Source of the DNA: Proteus hauseri ATCC 700826
GTDB lineage: Bacteria; Pseudomonadota; Gammaproteobacteria; Enterobacterales; Enterobacteriaceae
Reading direction: 5' to 3'
Length of the DNA stretch: 64,000 nt
Assembly (NCBI RefSeq): GCF_001654965.1
Contig: NZ_LXEV01000023.1
Coordinates: 220,770 to 284,769 of the forward strand
A model generated the notes under the pieces. The model searched no databases, was not told the DNA's origin, and saw only the letters and a list, made by a program, of their open reading frames with translations. Made by a program: the position numbers and the translations under genes. This document shows, one piece after another, positions 27,803-37,086 of this stretch. How positions within the stretch are numbered: the first letter of the stretch is position 1; the number at the start of each line of letters is the position of its first letter.

Positions 27803-28447
27803 TTAGACTAATAATCCCGGAAAAATAGAACGTAAACCGGTAACAATAAATTCAATACCTAAAGACATTAATAATAAGCCCATTATACGAGTCACTACGT
27901 TAATGCCCGTTTGTCCTAAATATTTTACTAATAACGTCGCACTGCGGAAAAGTAACCAACAACAGAATGCGAAAAAAATACTGGTTGCGGCTAATCCTAA
28001 AAAGTTAGTAAAACCTTCCCAGCGAGAGCTCCAAACAATACAAGAACTAATAGCCCCAGGCCCCGCCATCAAGGGTAATGCTAGAGGAACAACAGCAACA
28101 CTACTACGCACCGCTGATTCATTCCGTTCTTGATTATTTTGTTTATCTTCTCCTAAACGCCCATTAATCATAGTCATTGCGATAGTAACAATGAGCATTC
28201 CTCCTGCTATCCTAAATGAATCGATAGAAATACCAAAAATATTCAGGATAGAGTCCCCGACTAAAAGAGAGGTAACTAAAATGATGGCAACGGAGCCATT
28301 TGCAATCAAATTAGTTTTATTACGTCCTGCATCAGTTTGATAACTTGTCATACTAATAAAGACAGGCAAGATCCCAACTGGGTTTACAATAGCAAAAAGA
28401 CCAACAAAAAATTTTATATAACCGGATAAATCCAGCAGTGACCCCAT
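27803..28447 (-). CDS. ychE: MarC-family inner membrane protein YchE
   Basis: This 214-residue protein has about six hydrophobic helices and the MarC/UPF0056 signature FAIVNPVGILPVFISMT near the N-terminus, plus PLALPLMAGPGAIS in the middle. Its function is unknown; proposed drug-resistance links of MarC are not supported. In E. coli ychE lies between adhE and oppA, facing oppA. Here it is divergent from adhE, and the opp operon is separated from it by the nir and ABC-importer operons. Confidence 0.93.
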   Translation of the reverse strand: MGSLLDLSGYIKFFVGLFAIVNPVGILPVFISMTSYQTDAGRNKTNLIANGSVAIILVTSLLVGDSILNIFGISIDSFRIAGGMLIVTIAMTMINGRLGEDKQNNQERNESAVRSSVAVVPLALPLMAGPGAISSCIVWSSRWEGFTNFLGLAATSIFFAFCCWLLFRSATLLVKYLGQTGINVVTRIMGLLLMSLGIEFIVTGLRSIFPGLLV

Positions 28448-28664
28448 GAAAAGCCCCTTCTTGGCTAATAAACATGCGAATTATTCTACTCACGATAAAA
28501 TAACTACAAAAATGCGCGTTACTTTAAATCAATAAACCAGTTAATTCTATTAGTTAACAAGTTTTTACCTAAGATTTTCTCTGGTAAACAGATCTCATTG
28601 TAGTGATTTAATTTTATATTCAAATAAAGCTTACTACAAAAAAATAGTTTAACTTTATAAGAAA

Positions 28665-28681
28665 ATGATAATCATTATCAT
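28665..28681. promoter_or_regulatory. Fur box upstream of adhE and ychE
   Basis: TGATAAT-C-ATTATCA at 28666-28680 is a perfect 7-1-7 Fur palindrome, extended by one matching pair on each side. The 19 bases 28661-28679 match the classical Fur consensus at 18 positions. It lies about 280 bp before adhE and 218 bp before ychE. Iron-dependent repression of one or both is inferred. Confidence 0.7.
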
Positions 28682-28717
28682 AAAAAGCCCTGCTGAAAGG
28701 TGTCAGCTTGTGTTTTT

Positions 28718-28733
28718 TGTGACTTAAATCACG
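28718..28733. promoter_or_regulatory. CRP-like site upstream of adhE
   Basis: TGTGA-CTTAAA-TCACG matches the CRP pattern TGTGA-N6-TCACA at all but the last base. It lies 38 bp downstream of the Fur box and about 228 bp before the adhE start. CRP binding is inferred. Confidence 0.55.
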
Positions 28734-28824
28734 TTAATTAATTAGAAAGATGGTAAGCTGTTATCAATAGGAAAAAGAAATCCAATTTGAAAATATATTT
28801 GCGTTGGTTATTGTTTTTTCTGAG

Positions 28825-28934
28825 CTTTTTAAGCAAATTAGGGCGGCTAATTATTATTACATAAATAAGTACATTGCCCCTTATCTGGGCTATTCTTATT
28901 AGTGTTGATTTAAACAGCTAATTTGCTTAAAAAG
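28825..28934 (+). promoter_or_regulatory. Long stem structure in the adhE 5' leader
   Basis: CTTTTTAAGCAAATTAG (28825-28841) and CTAATTTGCTTAAAAAG (28918-28934) are perfect 17-base inverted repeats enclosing 76 bases. These contain a small inner hairpin (GCCC 28876-28879, GGGC 28887-28890). The structure ends 16 bases before the AGGAG ribosome binding site. In E. coli, adhE mRNA needs RNase III cleavage of a folded leader for translation; this stem is a good candidate for the equivalent. Confidence 0.65.
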
Positions 28935-28960
28935 TTTAACATTTTATCAGGAGTCTCTTT

Positions 28961-31627
28961 ATGTCTGTAACTAACGTTACTGAACTCAATGATTTGGTTG
29001 CTCGTGTAAAAAAAGCTCAGCTTGAATTTGCTAACTTCTCGCAAGAACAAGTTGATGCGATTTTCCGTGCCGCTGCACTAGCCGCTGCTGATGCTCGTAT
29101 CCCTCTTGCAAAATTGGCTGTTGAAGAGTCTGGCATGGGTATTATCGAAGATAAAGTGATTAAAAACCACTTTGCTTCTGAGTATATCTACAATGCTTAT
29201 AAAGATGAAAAAACCTGCGGGATTTTATCTGAAGATTTAACTTATGGCACAATGACCATTGCTGAACCTATCGGTATTATTTGTGGTATTGTCCCAACAA
29301 CCAATCCAACTTCTACCGCGATTTTTAAAGCACTTATCAGCTTAAAAACGCGTAATGGTATTATTTTCTCGCCACATCCACGTGCAAAATTAGCCACTAA
29401 CCGCGCAGCTGAAATCGTATTAAAAGCAGCTATCGCAGCGGGTGCACCAAAAGATATTATTGGCTGGATCGATGAACCTTCAGTCGCTCTTTCTAACGCA
29501 TTAATGCACCATGACGATATAAACCTGATCTTAGCGACAGGTGGTCCTGGTATGGTAAAAGCGGCTTATAGCTCAGGTAAACCAGCCATTGGTGTAGGTG
29601 CAGGTAATACACCTGTTGTTATTGATGATTCTGCGGATGTCAAACGTGCTGTCGCCTCCATTCTCATGTCTAAAACCTTTGATAATGGTGTTATTTGTGC
29701 GTCAGAACAATCTGTTATCGTGGTAGACAGCGTTTATAAACAAGTTCGTGAACGCTTCTCTACTCATGGCGGTTACATTTTAACGGGTAAAGACTTAAAA
29801 GCAGTTCAAGATATCATCTTAAAAGACGGTAACTTAAACGCCGCTATCGTAGGTCAACCGGCAACAAAAATTGCAGAAATGGCGGGCATCACTGTACCGG
29901 CAAATACCAAAATTCTGATTGGTGAAGTGAAAGAAACAACGCCAGCAGAACCTTTTGCTCACGAAAAATTATCGCCACTATTAGCGATGTATCATGCTGA
30001 AACATTTGAAAGTGCGGTACACATTGCTGAAAAATTAGTTGAGATGGGCGGTATTGGCCATACTTCTTGTTTATATACAGACCAAGATAACCAACCTGAA
30101 CATGTTGCCTATTTTGGCGACAAAATGAAGACTTCACGTATTCTAATTAATACCCCTGCTTCTCAAGGCGGTATCGGTGACTTGTATAACTTTAAACTTG
30201 CACCTTCTCTGACGCTAGGCTGTGGTTCATGGGGTGGCAACTCCATTTCTGAAAACGTAGGGCCTAAACACCTTATCAACACTAAAACCGTGGCGAAAAG
30301 AGCAGAGAATATGTTGTGGCATAAACTTCCTAAATCTATCTATTTCCGCCGTGGTTGTTTACCTATCGCGCTGGAAGAAATCGCAAGTGACGGTAAAAAA
30401 CGTGCTTTCATCGTAACCGATAGTTTCTTATTTAATAATGGTTATGTTGATGAAGTAACGCGTGTACTGAAAAAATTTGGTGTTGAAACTGAAATTTTCT
30501 TTGAAGTTGAAGCAGATCCAACCTTAAGTGTTGTACGTAAAGGTGCTGAGCAAATGCATAGCTTCAAGCCCGATGTGATTATCGCATTAGGTGGTGGTTC
30601 ACCAATGGATGCGGCTAAAATCATGTGGGTTATGTATGAGCATCCAGAAACTCATTTTGAAGAATTAGCGTTACGCTTTATGGATATCCGTAAACGTATC
30701 TATAAATTCCCTAAAATGGGCGTAAAAGCACAAATGGTTGCAATCACAACCACTTCGGGTACTGGTTCTGAAGTTACTCCGTTTGCGGTTGTTACTGATG
30801 ATGAAACAGGCCAAAAATATCCATTAGCAGACTACGCATTAACACCAGATATGGCGATTGTAGATGCTAACTTGGTGATGAATATGCCTAAATCACTGTG
30901 TGCATTTGGTGGTTTAGATGCAGTAACTCACGCATTAGAAGCTTATGTTTCTGTATTAGCGAATGAATATTCTGATGGACAAGCGTTGCAAGCACTGAAA
31001 TTGCTGAAAGAATATCTGCCAGCAAGCTACCATGAAGGAGCTAAAAACCCAGTTGCTCGTGAGCGTGTTCATAATGCGGCAACGATTGCAGGTATTGCAT
31101 TTGCGAACGCATTCCTTGGGGTTTGTCACTCAATGGCGCACAAATTGGGCTCAGAGTTCCATATTCCACACGGTTTAGCAAATGCCCTACTTATCTCTAA
31201 CGTTATTCGTTATAACGCTAATGATAATCCAACTAAACAGACTGCATTTAGCCAATATGACCGCCCTCAAGCGCGTCGTCGTTATGCTGAAATTGCCGAC
31301 CACTTAGAGCTATCAGCACCAGGAGATCGCACCGCAGCTAAAATTGAAAAATTATTAGCATGGTTAGAAGAGATGAAATCTTCATTAGGTATTCCATCTT
31401 CTATTCGTGAAGCGGGCGTTCAAGAAAGTGATTTCTTAGCGAAAGTAGATAAGTTATCTGAAGATGCATTCGATGACCAATGTACTGGCGCTAACCCACG
31501 TTATCCGCTGATTTCTGAATTAAAACAATTATTACTTGATACTTACTATGGCCGTGAATTTAGCGAACATTTAGAAGTAGAAGTAAAAGAAGAAGCTAAA
31601 GTTACGAAAAAAAGTAATAAGAAATAA
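28961..31627 (+). CDS. adhE: Bifunctional aldehyde-alcohol dehydrogenase AdhE
   Basis: This 888-residue fermentative enzyme reduces acetyl-CoA to acetaldehyde and then to ethanol, regenerating NAD+. The N-terminal aldehyde dehydrogenase half (1 to about 440) has the catalytic Cys in FDNGVICASEQS near 246. The C-terminal iron-dependent alcohol dehydrogenase half (from about 450) has ALGGGSPMDAAKIMW, TTTSGTGSEVTPFAVV, GGLDAVTHALEAY and the metal-site His residues in CHSMAHKLGSEFHIPHGLANALL. It is full length, with a Lys-rich tail (KVTKKSNKK). AGGAG precedes the ATG. The leader carries a long stem and, further up, Fur and CRP-like sites. Confidence 0.98.
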   Translation: MSVTNVTELNDLVARVKKAQLEFANFSQEQVDAIFRAAALAAADARIPLAKLAVEESGMGIIEDKVIKNHFASEYIYNAYKDEKTCGILSEDLTYGTMTIAEPIGIICGIVPTTNPTSTAIFKALISLKTRNGIIFSPHPRAKLATNRAAEIVLKAAIAAGAPKDIIGWIDEPSVALSNALMHHDDINLILATGGPGMVKAAYSSGKPAIGVGAGNTPVVIDDSADVKRAVASILMSKTFDNGVICASEQSVIVVDSVYKQVRERFSTHGGYILTGKDLKAVQDIILKDGNLNAAIVGQPATKIAEMAGITVPANTKILIGEVKETTPAEPFAHEKLSPLLAMYHAETFESAVHIAEKLVEMGGIGHTSCLYTDQDNQPEHVAYFGDKMKTSRILINTPASQGGIGDLYNFKLAPSLTLGCGSWGGNSISENVGPKHLINTKTVAKRAENMLWHKLPKSIYFRRGCLPIALEEIASDGKKRAFIVTDSFLFNNGYVDEVTRVLKKFGVETEIFFEVEADPTLSVVRKGAEQMHSFKPDVIIALGGGSPMDAAKIMWVMYEHPETHFEELALRFMDIRKRIYKFPKMGVKAQMVAITTTSGTGSEVTPFAVVTDDETGQKYPLADYALTPDMAIVDANLVMNMPKSLCAFGGLDAVTHALEAYVSVLANEYSDGQALQALKLLKEYLPASYHEGAKNPVARERVHNAATIAGIAFANAFLGVCHSMAHKLGSEFHIPHGLANALLISNVIRYNANDNPTKQTAFSQYDRPQARRRYAEIADHLELSAPGDRTAAKIEKLLAWLEEMKSSLGIPSSIREAGVQESDFLAKVDKLSEDAFDDQCTGANPRYPLISELKQLLLDTYYGREFSEHLEVEVKEEAKVTKKSNKK

Positions 31628-31673
31628 TCGAAAGATTCTGTGTTCAGAATACCCCTCATATTTTTGATTAATA

Positions 31674-31705
31674 AAAACCCAGCTTAAAGGCTGGGTTTTC
31701 TTTTA
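31674..31705 (+). terminator. Terminator of adhE
   Basis: AAAACCCAGC (31674-31683) and GCTGGGTTTT (31690-31699) form a 10-bp stem followed by CTTTTAT. It lies 47 bp after the adhE stop. Confidence 0.92.
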
Positions 31706-32949
31706 TATCTAAATAAGTTATCGCGAGCATGGCATCTTACATAGCTGCCTAAAAGTAAGTGTTTATACGTATGTAAATTGCATTTTATCTGTTGATAATT
31801 ACCACTCTATAATTCACTAGTGATAAAAAGCGTTGTAATTAATGTTAAACGCTTTATTAAGTAAGTCATAGTTTTGCCCTAGATAATGACAACAATTGCC
31901 ATAGAATCGATTACAGTAAGTTGTTGCCTTTCCTCGCTCGTCGTATTTTGCATTTACTATTCAATTTTTATTCTTTTTACATCGTAATTAGATAGCCGTT
32001 ATTTTTATAATACTTGTTTATACCCTGTCAGATGAAAAATGTGTTAACGGTGATTAGTTCTTTAAGCTATCAACTTGCGGTCTTAATTTTATGGCCATAC
32101 TTATTTGTTACTTTCTTGTTTCATCAAATTCATTCCCTATTTTATCTATAAAAATAAAGCCAAGAGCATAACCCATGCAATATAAGGCTTAATATTTGAC
32201 TTATGGCAATATCGACACTAAAACCACGAAAAAGGACGTTAGCACCAAAAAAAGATCTTTTAAAACGAGCATGTACAATCAAATAAAGTAAACAATAAAT
32301 TTAACGAAAAAATTTCAGGAATGAGCTGTGGCATATTCTCATCAATAACAACATTTCAATAATATATTAGCGAAAAAATTTCTCTCTATATTTAAAGTTT
32401 ATCATCACCAATATACAAGGTTATTTGTTCAATCCTTACCACTAAATACTACTTTAGTAGTAGTGGAGATAGCGGCGTTTGAGCAGATATGTTTATCACA
32501 TTTGTAAATTTATTTAAAAACTGATCATTTCAAATAATTCATTTAACGAATACGTAGGTAATGATATAAAAATTTCACACCATTAAGCGTAAGGGAAAAA
32601 CAAGAAATTTGTGTATATAGTTATCTTTATCCAATTTCATTAAACTATGAATAATATGAATACATCAAATGTATATCATTAGTATCATTTGTAAAAAACA
32701 ATATCAGCATCACAAAACAAACAGCATAAATCGATTTGATTATCTTTTTCTTGATTAAAGATAATGAAATTTCTTAAGCAAATAAACATTTCTAGGTAAA
32801 AACTAACATTTTTTTACACCCAGAAATTATTGCTGAATAAACTTGATATAAAAAGAAGCAATAAAACAACTAAAATAAAGTAATAGATAAACTATTTTTA
32901 GCTCTGATAAAGTAAGATTTTTATTTATTAGTTATTAGTTATTTTTATT
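31706..32949. other. 1.2-kb AT-rich spacer between adhE and tdk with no recognisable gene
   Basis: No open frame of 60 codons or more lies on either strand, and no tRNA-like fold was seen. Structural elements are an inverted repeat AAAGCGTT/AACGCTTT (31827-31834 and 31848-31855) and a compact hairpin at 32439-32466. The convergent genes on both sides need no promoter here, so the length is unexplained. It could hold an sRNA or be the decayed remains of lost genes. Confidence 0.6.
32439..32466. repeat. Compact hairpin in the adhE-tdk spacer
   Basis: TACTACT (32447-32453), two bases, then AGTAGTA (32456-32462) pair perfectly. Outside them CCAC (32439-32442) and GTGG (32463-32466) also pair, with a four-base bulge on the left. 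There is no T-run on either side, so it does not look like a simple terminator. Confidence 0.6.
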
Positions 32950-32985
32950 CCCCTCTCGTGTCATTATTATTTAGCAAAAGAGGGG
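32950..32985 (-). terminator. Probable terminator of tdk
   Basis: CCCCTCT (32950-32956) and AGAGGGG (32979-32985) pair across a 22-base loop. On the minus strand the stem is followed by AATAAAAATAA, a poor T-tract, so termination may be partial. Confidence 0.5.
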
Positions 32986-32997
32986 GAAATAAGTAGG

Positions 32998-33594
32998 CTA
33001 CTCTTGTTCGATGCTCCCCTTTAGCGTTGCTTGCGTATAATGTTTACGACATACTGAAACATATTTTTCATTTCCACCAATTTCAACTTGGTCACCATCT
33101 GAAAGTACATTCCCTTCATTATCTAAACGCAATACTTTATTTGCTTTTCGCCCGCAATAGCAGACTGTTTTTAGTTCTACAAGCTTATCAGCCCATGCTA
33201 ATAAATAAGCACTTCCTGTGAAAAGCTCACCTCTGAAATCAGTTCTTAAGCCATAAGTGAGCACAGGAATATCATAGCTATCTGTTATTTCACAAAGCTG
33301 TTCTACGTGTGCCTTACTTAAGAATTGGCATTCATCAATCAATACACAATGAATAGCCTCTTTGTTATTCTCCGCAACAATAACATCCCTAATATTCATA
33401 TCATCGCTAAATAGCCGTGCATCCGCACTTAATCCTATTCTTGAGCTGATTTTTCCCTTTGCAAAGCGTGTATCAATAGCTGCTGTGAAAATCAGTGTCC
33501 GCATTCCTCGTTCATTATAGTTATAAGAAGATTGCAATAAAGATGTTGATTTTCCAGCATTCATAGCTGAATAATAAAAGTAAAGCTGAGCCAT
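32998..33594 (-). CDS. tdk: Thymidine kinase
   Basis: This 198-residue cytosolic enzyme phosphorylates thymidine in the salvage pathway. It has the P-loop [18 protein letters not shown] near residue 10 and the DEXX-type [11 protein letters not shown] with the catalytic Glu. The Zn-binding lasso Cys residues lie in [12 protein letters not shown] and VSVCRKHY. It has the usual type II (non-viral) length. Gene order tdk-hns matches E. coli. Confidence 0.97.
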   Translation of the reverse strand: MAQLYFYYSAMNAGKSTSLLQSSYNYNERGMRTLIFTAAIDTRFAKGKISSRIGLSADARLFSDDMNIRDVIVAENNKEAIHCVLIDECQFLSKAHVEQLCEITDSYDIPVLTYGLRTDFRGELFTGSAYLLAWADKLVELKTVCYCGRKANKVLRLDNEGNVLSDGDQVEIGGNEKYVSVCRKHYTQATLKGSIEQE

Positions 33595-34103
33595 CAGCTC
33601 TCTCCCTAAATAGTGTTTATTATGGCGAGCGACAGTTTAACATAAACAAACTGCAAATTTTCAATAACAACTATTTATTACCTTTATTTGTATTTTCAAT
33701 ATACCTTAAAAAGATGTAGATAGTAGATAGCCCTAATCTTTGTATAAAAAATAAATAGCCTTAATAAGTACTTAACATATTAAAACAATCCTTGATATAC
33801 GCTTATTAAAGTATGAAAGTTAGTCTTAATGCATTTATAGAAAAAAGTCCATTATTATAAAAAAATGAACAAAGCTTTCTATTCTTTTACATTAGCGTTA
33901 TCATCAGTTAAAAGATGCATTTCCTTACTAATATTTCCTTTATTGACTAAAGATGCCTCAACTTTTAATATTTTTTTTGTAAAGATATTACTTTAGAAAA
34001 AAGAAATTTTACGTTAGGTTTGTATTTAGCTATTGCAGAAATTTAAATAGCAATCTATTATTAGTATTACATCAGCCAACAACATTTATTTGAGACCAGG
34101 AAA
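33595..34103. promoter_or_regulatory. tdk-hns divergent promoter region
   Basis: This 509-bp very AT-rich spacer lies between divergent tdk and hns. Repeated A- and T-tracts suggest curved DNA of the type H-NS binds, which fits autoregulation of hns. A GAGACCAGGAAA leader precedes the hns ATG. No gene was seen. Confidence 0.45.
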
Positions 34104-34508
34104 ATGAGCGAATCTTTAAAAATATTAAATAACATCCGTACTCTCCGCGCACAGGCAAGAGAAACTTCTTTAGAAACTTTAGAAGAAATGCTGGAAAAAC
34201 TCGAAGTTGTCGTTAATGAGCGTCGTGAAGAATTCTCATTAGAAAAAGCAGCTGAAGAAGAGCGCGTACAGAAATTACAAAAATACCGTGAAATGTTAGA
34301 AGAAGCTGGAATTGATCCAACTGATCTTTTAGAAGCAAATGCAGTTAATAAGACTGGCCGTGCTAAACGCGCTGCTCGCCCTGCTAAATATTCTTACGTT
34401 GATGAAAATGGTGAAACTAAAACTTGGACTGGCCAAGGTCGTACACCAGCTGTAATCAAACGTGCTATTGATGAAGAAGGCAAATCATTAGACGATTTCC
34501 TTATCTAA
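34104..34508 (+). CDS. hns: Nucleoid-associated DNA-binding protein H-NS
   Basis: This 134-residue silencer of AT-rich DNA has an N-terminal coiled-coil oligomerisation region (about 1-80, [17 protein letters not shown] onward). The C-terminal DNA-binding domain has the AT-hook-like loop [16 protein letters not shown] near residue 110. It is close to the 137 residues of the E. coli protein and is followed by a strong terminator. In this genome it would be expected to silence regions such as the AT-rich fimbrial operon; that link is inferred. Confidence 0.97.
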   Translation: MSESLKILNNIRTLRAQARETSLETLEEMLEKLEVVVNERREEFSLEKAAEEERVQKLQKYREMLEEAGIDPTDLLEANAVNKTGRAKRAARPAKYSYVDENGETKTWTGQGRTPAVIKRAIDEEGKSLDDFLI

Positions 34509-34529
34509 TTTAAGTCAATTCTCTATTTG

Positions 34530-34562
34530 AAATACCCTTTTAAAAATTTAAAAGGGTATTTT
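34530..34562 (+). terminator. Terminator of hns
   Basis: AAATACCCTTTTAAA (34530-34544) and TTTAAAAGGGTATTT (34547-34561) form a perfect 15-bp stem with a T-rich 3' side, 22 bp after the hns stop. Confidence 0.9.
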
Positions 34563-34684
34563 ATTGTTGGCTATTTCCTATTAAACAAGTGTTTAATTTT
34601 AATATGTGCTGATGTTATTTCTTAATAGATATAGTCAGGAAAATAGAGAATAGATGAATGCGTTATAAATATTTATCTATAATG

Positions 34685-34711
34685 AAAAAGGAGCTTTTAA
34701 AGCTCCTTTTT
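34685..34711 (-). terminator. Terminator of the epimerase gene
   Basis: AAAAGGAGCTTT and AAAGCTCCTTTT pair around a single central base, with a T-run on the minus strand. It lies 23 bp past the epimerase stop at 34734. Confidence 0.88.
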
Positions 34712-34733
34712 ATTTTATATAACAAAAAGTATA

Positions 34734-35747
34734 TTAGTTTTTGTTATGATAATAACTTAGATACCAATCAACGAACTGACTCACACCGTATTCAACAGAT
34801 GTATTAGGAGAAAAACCCGTTTTATTAGATAAATCTTCGCAATCAGCACAAGTAGAAAGTACATCACCATCTTGCATTGGCATTAAATTTAATTTGGCTT
34901 TAATACCTAATGATTTCTCTATCGCCTTAATAAAATCCATTAACTTAGTTGGCTGACCATTCCCAACATTATATATTTTATAAGGTGCAGAACTTGAGGA
35001 TGTTTCCCCTTTTTCAACTGTCCACTTATCGTCTTTTTGCGGAATAATATTAATAAGACGAACAACTGATTCGACAATATCATCAACGTAAGTAAAATCT
35101 CGCGTCATATTTCCACCGTTATAAACATCAATAGGTTCACCCGCGATCATCGCTTTTGTAAACTTAAATAATGCCATATCAGGGCGACCCCACGGACCAT
35201 AAACAGTGAAAAAACGTAATCCCGTTGTAGGTAATTGATAAAGGTGTGAATAGCTATGAGACATTAACTCATTAGCTTTTTTAGTTGCCGCATATAATGA
35301 AACTGGATGATCAACAGAATCTTCAGTTGAAAATGGTTGTTTTTGATTTAAGCCATATACAGAACTGGAAGATGAGTAAATAAGATGCTCAACTTTACTA
35401 TGACGACACCCTTCTAATATATTAATGTGCCCGATAATATTAGCATCAATATATGCCATCGGATTCTCAATAGAATAACGAACACCAGGCTGAGCGGCGA
35501 GATGAATAACGCGATCAAATTTATATGCCGCAAATAATTGTGCTATTTCTTGTGAATCTACAAGGTCAACTTTCTCAAATTGAAAGTTTTCAAGAGCATT
35601 CAATTTAGCTAAACGCGCTTCTTTTAATCGAACATCATAATAATCATTTAGATTATCTATCCCAACGACATGATAACCCATATTTACCAATCGCTGACTT
35701 AAATGAGAGCCGATAAAACCAGCGGCACCTGTTACCAATATTTTCAT
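34734..35747 (-). CDS. NAD-dependent sugar-nucleotide epimerase, probably UDP-glucuronate 4-epimerase
   Basis: This 337-residue short-chain dehydrogenase of the extended type has the Rossmann motif VTGAAGFIGSHLSQRL at the N-terminus, the catalytic Ser in YSSSSSVYG and YxxxK in SLYAATKKANE. The NDYYDVRLK and FFTVYGPWGRPDMALFKF segments are typical of UDP-glucuronate 4-epimerases (CapI/WbnF type). It would make UDP-galacturonate for LPS or capsule. The frame can be extended to a TTG at 35759; I prefer the ATG at 35747, where the family's usual MKILVTG begins. It is inserted between hns and galU, which are adjacent in E. coli. GalU makes its upstream substrate, so the pairing makes sense. Confidence 0.88.
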   Translation of the reverse strand: MKILVTGAAGFIGSHLSQRLVNMGYHVVGIDNLNDYYDVRLKEARLAKLNALENFQFEKVDLVDSQEIAQLFAAYKFDRVIHLAAQPGVRYSIENPMAYIDANIIGHINILEGCRHSKVEHLIYSSSSSVYGLNQKQPFSTEDSVDHPVSLYAATKKANELMSHSYSHLYQLPTTGLRFFTVYGPWGRPDMALFKFTKAMIAGEPIDVYNGGNMTRDFTYVDDIVESVVRLINIIPQKDDKWTVEKGETSSSSAPYKIYNVGNGQPTKLMDFIKAIEKSLGIKAKLNLMPMQDGDVLSTCADCEDLSNKTGFSPNTSVEYGVSQFVDWYLSYYHNKN

Positions 35748-35755
35748 ATTACCAC

Positions 35756-35878
35756 TCAAAGAACCTGATTAATGATTTTCATACGTTCAACGTTATCATG
35801 TTTAATATCATCTTCATAAACATCATAACGCTTAACGCACATCAAAGAGAATGCGGTCAATACCTTAATCGCTCGCAC
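35756..35878 (-). CDS. Possible small ORF (40 residues) before the epimerase
   Basis: An open frame starts at GTG 35878, with GGA eight bases upstream, and ends at TGA eight bases before the epimerase ATG. The product begins MRAIKVLTAFSLM and continues as a charged tail rich in Asp, Glu, Lys and Arg, with one Cys. Translation could couple to the epimerase. The frame stays open a further 12 codons upstream without an ATG, so a fragment of a lost gene is an alternative. I recognise no family. Its reality is uncertain. Confidence 0.3.
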   Translation of the reverse strand: MRAIKVLTAFSLMCVKRYDVYEDDIKHDNVERMKIINQVL

Positions 35879-35912
35879 GTTAATTTTCCAGAGTTCTAGC
35901 AAAAATAAAAAA

Positions 35913-35951
35913 TTATCGCATCAATTATCTACGAAAATTATGATGCGATAA
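35913..35951 (-). terminator. Terminator of galU
   Basis: TTATCGCATCA and TGATGCGATAA form a perfect 11-bp stem with a 17-base loop. On the minus strand it is followed by ATTTTTTATTTTTG, a strong T-tract. It lies about 42 bp past the galU stop. Confidence 0.9.
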
Positions 35952-35992
35952 AATTTATCTGCTTGAGTGTATCTCTAGAACAGCAGGAAACC

Positions 35993-36898
35993 TTATATCT
36001 TCAATGATTTGATCCATTGAGCAAAGTCTTCACCAAACTCTTCATGCTGTACACCGTATTCAACAAACGCTTTCATATAGCCTAATTTATTACCACAATC
36101 ATGGCTTTTGCCTTGTAAATGATAGGCTTCTACAGGCTCTTTCTCTATTAGCATAGCAATTGCATCTGTTAGCTGGATTTCATCACCTGCACCTGGTGCC
36201 GTTTTGGCTAATAAAGGCCAAATATTTTCAGATAACACATAACGCCCAACTATAGATAAGTTAGAAGGTGCTTCTTCTTTCTTTGGTTTTTCTACAACGC
36301 GAGTAATAGGTTTACTATCGCCTGGTTGTAATGTAGCACCCATGCAATCTACGATACCGTAATTAGAGACTTCATCTTCTGGCACTGGCTCTACAAGAAT
36401 TTGACTAGCACCGGTTTGTTCAAAATGAGAAAGCATCTCTTTTAAATTAACCTTGGATAAATCAGCACTGTATCTATCTAAAATAACATCTGGCAGGATA
36501 ACAGCGAAAGGTTCATCGCCGACTAAAGGTTTGGCACACAAAATAGCATGGCCTAATCCTTTTGCTATTCCCTGACGAGTTTGCATTATCGTTACGTGAC
36601 TAGGACAAATCCCTTGTACTTCTTCCAACAATTGACGTTTAACCCTTTTTTCTAGAATAGCTTCAAGTTCAAAACTAGTATCAAAGTGGTTTTCAATTGA
36701 ATTTTTAGATGAATGAGTAACAAGTACAATTTCATTAATACCTGCAGCAATACATTCATTAACAACATATTGGATAAGGGGTTTGTCAACCACTGGCAGC
36801 ATCTCTTTCGGGATAGCCTTGGTTGCGGGTAACATTCTTGTTCCTAATCCAGCAACAGGGATCACCGCTTTTCTGACTTTACGTACAGTTGATGACAT
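35993..36898 (-). CDS. galU: UTP-glucose-1-phosphate uridylyltransferase GalU
   Basis: This 301-residue cytosolic enzyme makes UDP-glucose for LPS, capsule and galactose metabolism. It has the nucleotidyltransferase motif [24 protein letters not shown] at the N-terminus with the catalytic Lys, then [26 protein letters not shown] (metal-binding Asp), [19 protein letters not shown] and [26 protein letters not shown]. It is full length with its own terminator. GalU feeds the downstream epimerase pathway. Confidence 0.97.
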   Translation of the reverse strand: MSSTVRKVRKAVIPVAGLGTRMLPATKAIPKEMLPVVDKPLIQYVVNECIAAGINEIVLVTHSSKNSIENHFDTSFELEAILEKRVKRQLLEEVQGICPSHVTIMQTRQGIAKGLGHAILCAKPLVGDEPFAVILPDVILDRYSADLSKVNLKEMLSHFEQTGASQILVEPVPEDEVSNYGIVDCMGATLQPGDSKPITRVVEKPKKEEAPSNLSIVGRYVLSENIWPLLAKTAPGAGDEIQLTDAIAMLIEKEPVEAYHLQGKSHDCGNKLGYMKAFVEYGVQHEEFGEDFAQWIKSLKI

Positions 36899-37086
36899 TA
36901 CACTCTCCTACAGCTTACTGTTAAGCGCCATAAATATTTTCTGTTATGATATGACGCCATTTTTAAAATAATCGCCAGAGTATATCAGTTAATATCTGTG
37001 GATAAACAGAGCCCTCACACTTAATTGAGATAGTTCTTCATATATGTTTAATATATGCGCAATAAACCATTTTATTTAATCTAAAT

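Noticed and set aside
30442..30624. Open frames on the strand opposite adhE
   Set aside because: They are shadows of adhE codons with no independent support.
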